This document shows, piece by piece, positions 13,844 to 14,632 of a stretch of DNA of 14,632 nucleotides. The notes beneath the pieces were generated by a model. The model ran no database searches. It saw nothing but the letters and a program-made list of their open reading frames with translations, and was not told where the DNA came from. Numbering within the stretch: the stretch's first letter is position 1; each line of letters opens with the position of its first letter. The position numbers and the translations under genes are program-made. Source of the stretch: an uncultured Lachnospiraceae bacterium (GTDB lineage: Bacteria > Bacillota > Clostridia > Lachnospirales > Lachnospiraceae). The DNA lies in contig CAJUJR010000072.1 of NCBI GenBank assembly GCA_910586605.1, positions 1-14,632 on the forward strand, written 5' to 3'.

Positions 13844-14212
13844 CTATATTGCTTTTTCTTGTATTTCAATTCTTGTATATTTGCCAGATGATGTAAGGTC
13901 ATCTGCATATTCGATTAATTTTAATATTCCTTGATTGTTCAAACTTTCAGCTTTTTTAACTAAAAGTTGAATTTTAGGATTAGATTCAGTAGTTGTTGAT
14001 ACAAGTTCTTTTTCGGGTAAACCATTTAAGCGCTCTAGTGATACATTAAGACCGTTAGAAAGTTTAAATGCTACCTCAAGAGCAACATTTTTTTGTTTTC
14101 TTTTTATAATTGAGCGGACAGTGCCATCAGACAACCCACTTTTACGTGCAACTGTAGGAATATTAATATTTTTTTCTTCCATTATCTCCTGAAGAATCAG
14201 ATAGAAATCCAT
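13844..14212 (-). CDS. Xre/CI-like helix-turn-helix repressor
   Basis: DNA-binding regulator of 122 aa. The HTH_3-type domain spans about 5-62: LQEIMEEKNINIPTVARKSG then LSDGTVRSIIKRKQKNVALE, ending with FKLSNGLNVSLERL. The C-terminal half (about 66-122) is helical (KIQLLVKKAESLNNQGILKLIEYADDL), a common dimer tail in phage and element repressors, without a peptidase domain. The start at 14212 is chosen because AGGAGG (14221-14226 on the complement) lies 8 nt upstream; longer frames would run through the promoter. It is divergent from a second regulator, with shared operator-like repeats between them, which is the layout of a lysogeny or element-maintenance switch. Confidence 0.85.
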   Translation of the reverse strand: MDFYLILQEIMEEKNINIPTVARKSGLSDGTVRSIIKRKQKNVALEVAFKLSNGLNVSLERLNGLPEKELVSTTTESNPKIQLLVKKAESLNNQGILKLIEYADDLTSSGKYTRIEIQEKAI

Positions 14213-14236
14213 GCCTTTAACCTCCTCTATAAAATC

Positions 14237-14265
14237 AATATAACACACAAAATCACGCATTGCAA
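14237..14265 (-). promoter_or_regulatory. promoter of the Xre repressor gene
   Basis: On the minus strand TTGCAA (14265-14260), a 17-nt spacer and TATATT (14242-14237) form a good sigma-A promoter. The -35 box is part of the first CATTGCA repeat, which suggests autoregulation. Confidence 0.7.
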
Positions 14266-14340
14266 GAAAAAAGAGAAGAAATATGTTGACAATCCATACA
14301 ATGCATGATGTTCTGGTTTTAGGAATCAAGCATTGCATGA
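14258..14340. promoter_or_regulatory. three operator-like repeats between divergent regulators
   Basis: CATTGCAAGA (14258-14267), CAATGCATGA (14299-14308) and CATTGCATGA (14331-14340) are near-identical and partly palindromic around TTGCAA/ATGCAT. The first overlaps the -35 of the leftward promoter and the last lies just ahead of the rightward ribosome binding site. TTGACA at 14286-14291 may be the -35 of the rightward promoter, but its -10 is unclear. The pattern recalls CI/Cro-type operator regions. Confidence 0.6.
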
Positions 14341-14355
14341 ATTGGAGGTGAGGAA

Positions 14356-14616
14356 ATGAAGAAAAGTTCAATATTGTATGAGAATATAAGAATAGAAATG
14401 GCTAGAAAAGATAAGACCATACTTGATATCGCCAAAACCGTTAATATGAATCGCGACACTTTATCGAAGAAATTATCTGGACGTTCTAAGTTGAATTTAA
14501 ATGAGACATTTGCTATTCAACAAACGTGTTTTCCAGATATAGATATAAGGATGTTATTTAAGGAAAGTTGCACAAATAGTTACTATTCACAGCCAATCGT
14601 AGCCGGATCTCAATAA
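14356..14616 (+). CDS. small Xre-type helix-turn-helix protein (Cro/antirepressor-like)
   Basis: Protein of 86 aa. The helix-turn-helix lies at about 8-55 (NIRIEMARKDKTILDIAKTV, then NMNRDTLSKKLSGRSKLNLNE), followed by FAIQQTCFPDIDIRMLF, a typical end of phage-type HTH proteins. GGAGG (14344-14348) precedes the ATG. It is divergent from the Xre repressor and shares its operator region, so it may be the opposing regulator. The last dozen residues (NSYYSQPIVAGSQ) and the stop are encoded by the inverted copy of the 42-bp repeat, so the natural C-terminus has been replaced or extended by repeat sequence. The fold core itself looks complete. Confidence 0.8.
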   Translation: MKKSSILYENIRIEMARKDKTILDIAKTVNMNRDTLSKKLSGRSKLNLNETFAIQQTCFPDIDIRMLFKESCTNSYYSQPIVAGSQ

Positions 14617-14620
14617 AAAA
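14579..14620 (-). repeat. 42-bp dispersed repeat, copy 2 (inverted)
   Basis: Reverse complement of 35-76 at 40 of 42 positions. Here the repeat overlaps the 3' end of the small Xre gene and provides its TAA stop (14614-14616). The AT-rich end of the unit (AATAAAAAA) points out of the gene. Confidence 0.75.
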
Positions 14621-14632
14621 TCTCTTCCCCTT

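Noticed and set aside
14213..14371. Longer N-terminus for the Xre repressor
   Set aside because: It would cross the promoter and the divergent gene's start; the ribosome binding site at 14221-14226 supports 14212.
1..14632. CRISPR array, tRNA or rRNA genes
   Set aside because: No regularly spaced repeats, cloverleaf-like sequence or rRNA segment was seen on either strand.

Overview
The window looks like a chromosomal segment of a gut-type Clostridia bacterium, most likely Lachnospiraceae. I infer this from strong AGGAGG-type ribosome binding sites, the moderate-to-low GC content, canonical sigma-A promoters and the protein families present (DUF4190, YtrA-like GntR, Rpn nuclease). No rRNA, tRNA or CRISPR array is visible.

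Layout. (1) 1-700: a small DUF4190 membrane protein gene with its own terminator. Upstream of it lies one copy of a 42-bp repeat whose inverted partner sits at the far end of the window. (2) 795-5012: an ABC-transporter operon of a YtrA-type GntR repressor, an ATPase and two tandem paralogous permease-like membrane proteins. It is driven by a near-perfect promoter (TTGACA, 17 nt, TATAAT) whose -10 box overlaps a perfect 13-bp inverted repeat, which argues for autoregulation. (3) 5053-9333: a TetR repressor divergent from an SCP2-like lipid-carrier protein, an alpha/beta hydrolase, a free-standing condensation-type acyltransferase and a stand-alone acyl carrier protein, closed by a clear intrinsic terminator. 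The promoter in front of the SCP2 gene carries two GACCGCYGGTC palindromes 43 bp apart, the best candidate TetR sites. Three copies of a hairpin element with TATTACTC...GAGYAATA ends sit in the intergenic gaps of this block. I infer a small acyl-conjugate or lipid-modification pathway; its product is unknown. (4) 9393-10988: a membrane-anchored spermidine-synthase-like protein.

(5) 11030-14620: a decayed integrative element or prophage remnant. It holds a tyrosine integrase pseudogene with frameshifts, a stop and an internal deletion; a possible small RNA unit with its own promoter and terminator; an intact Rpn (PD-(D/E)XK) nuclease next to a duplicated fragment of its own family; several small broken genes in AT-rich DNA; and a divergent pair of Xre/CI-like regulators with repeated CATTGCA-type operator candidates. 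The second regulator ends inside the 42-bp repeat, which supplies its last codons and its stop.

The items most worth a second look are the SCP2/hydrolase/condensation/ACP cluster, the hairpin element that shares 8-mers with the putative TetR operators, the terminal inverted repeat that has become coding, and the small-RNA candidate at 12026-12094.
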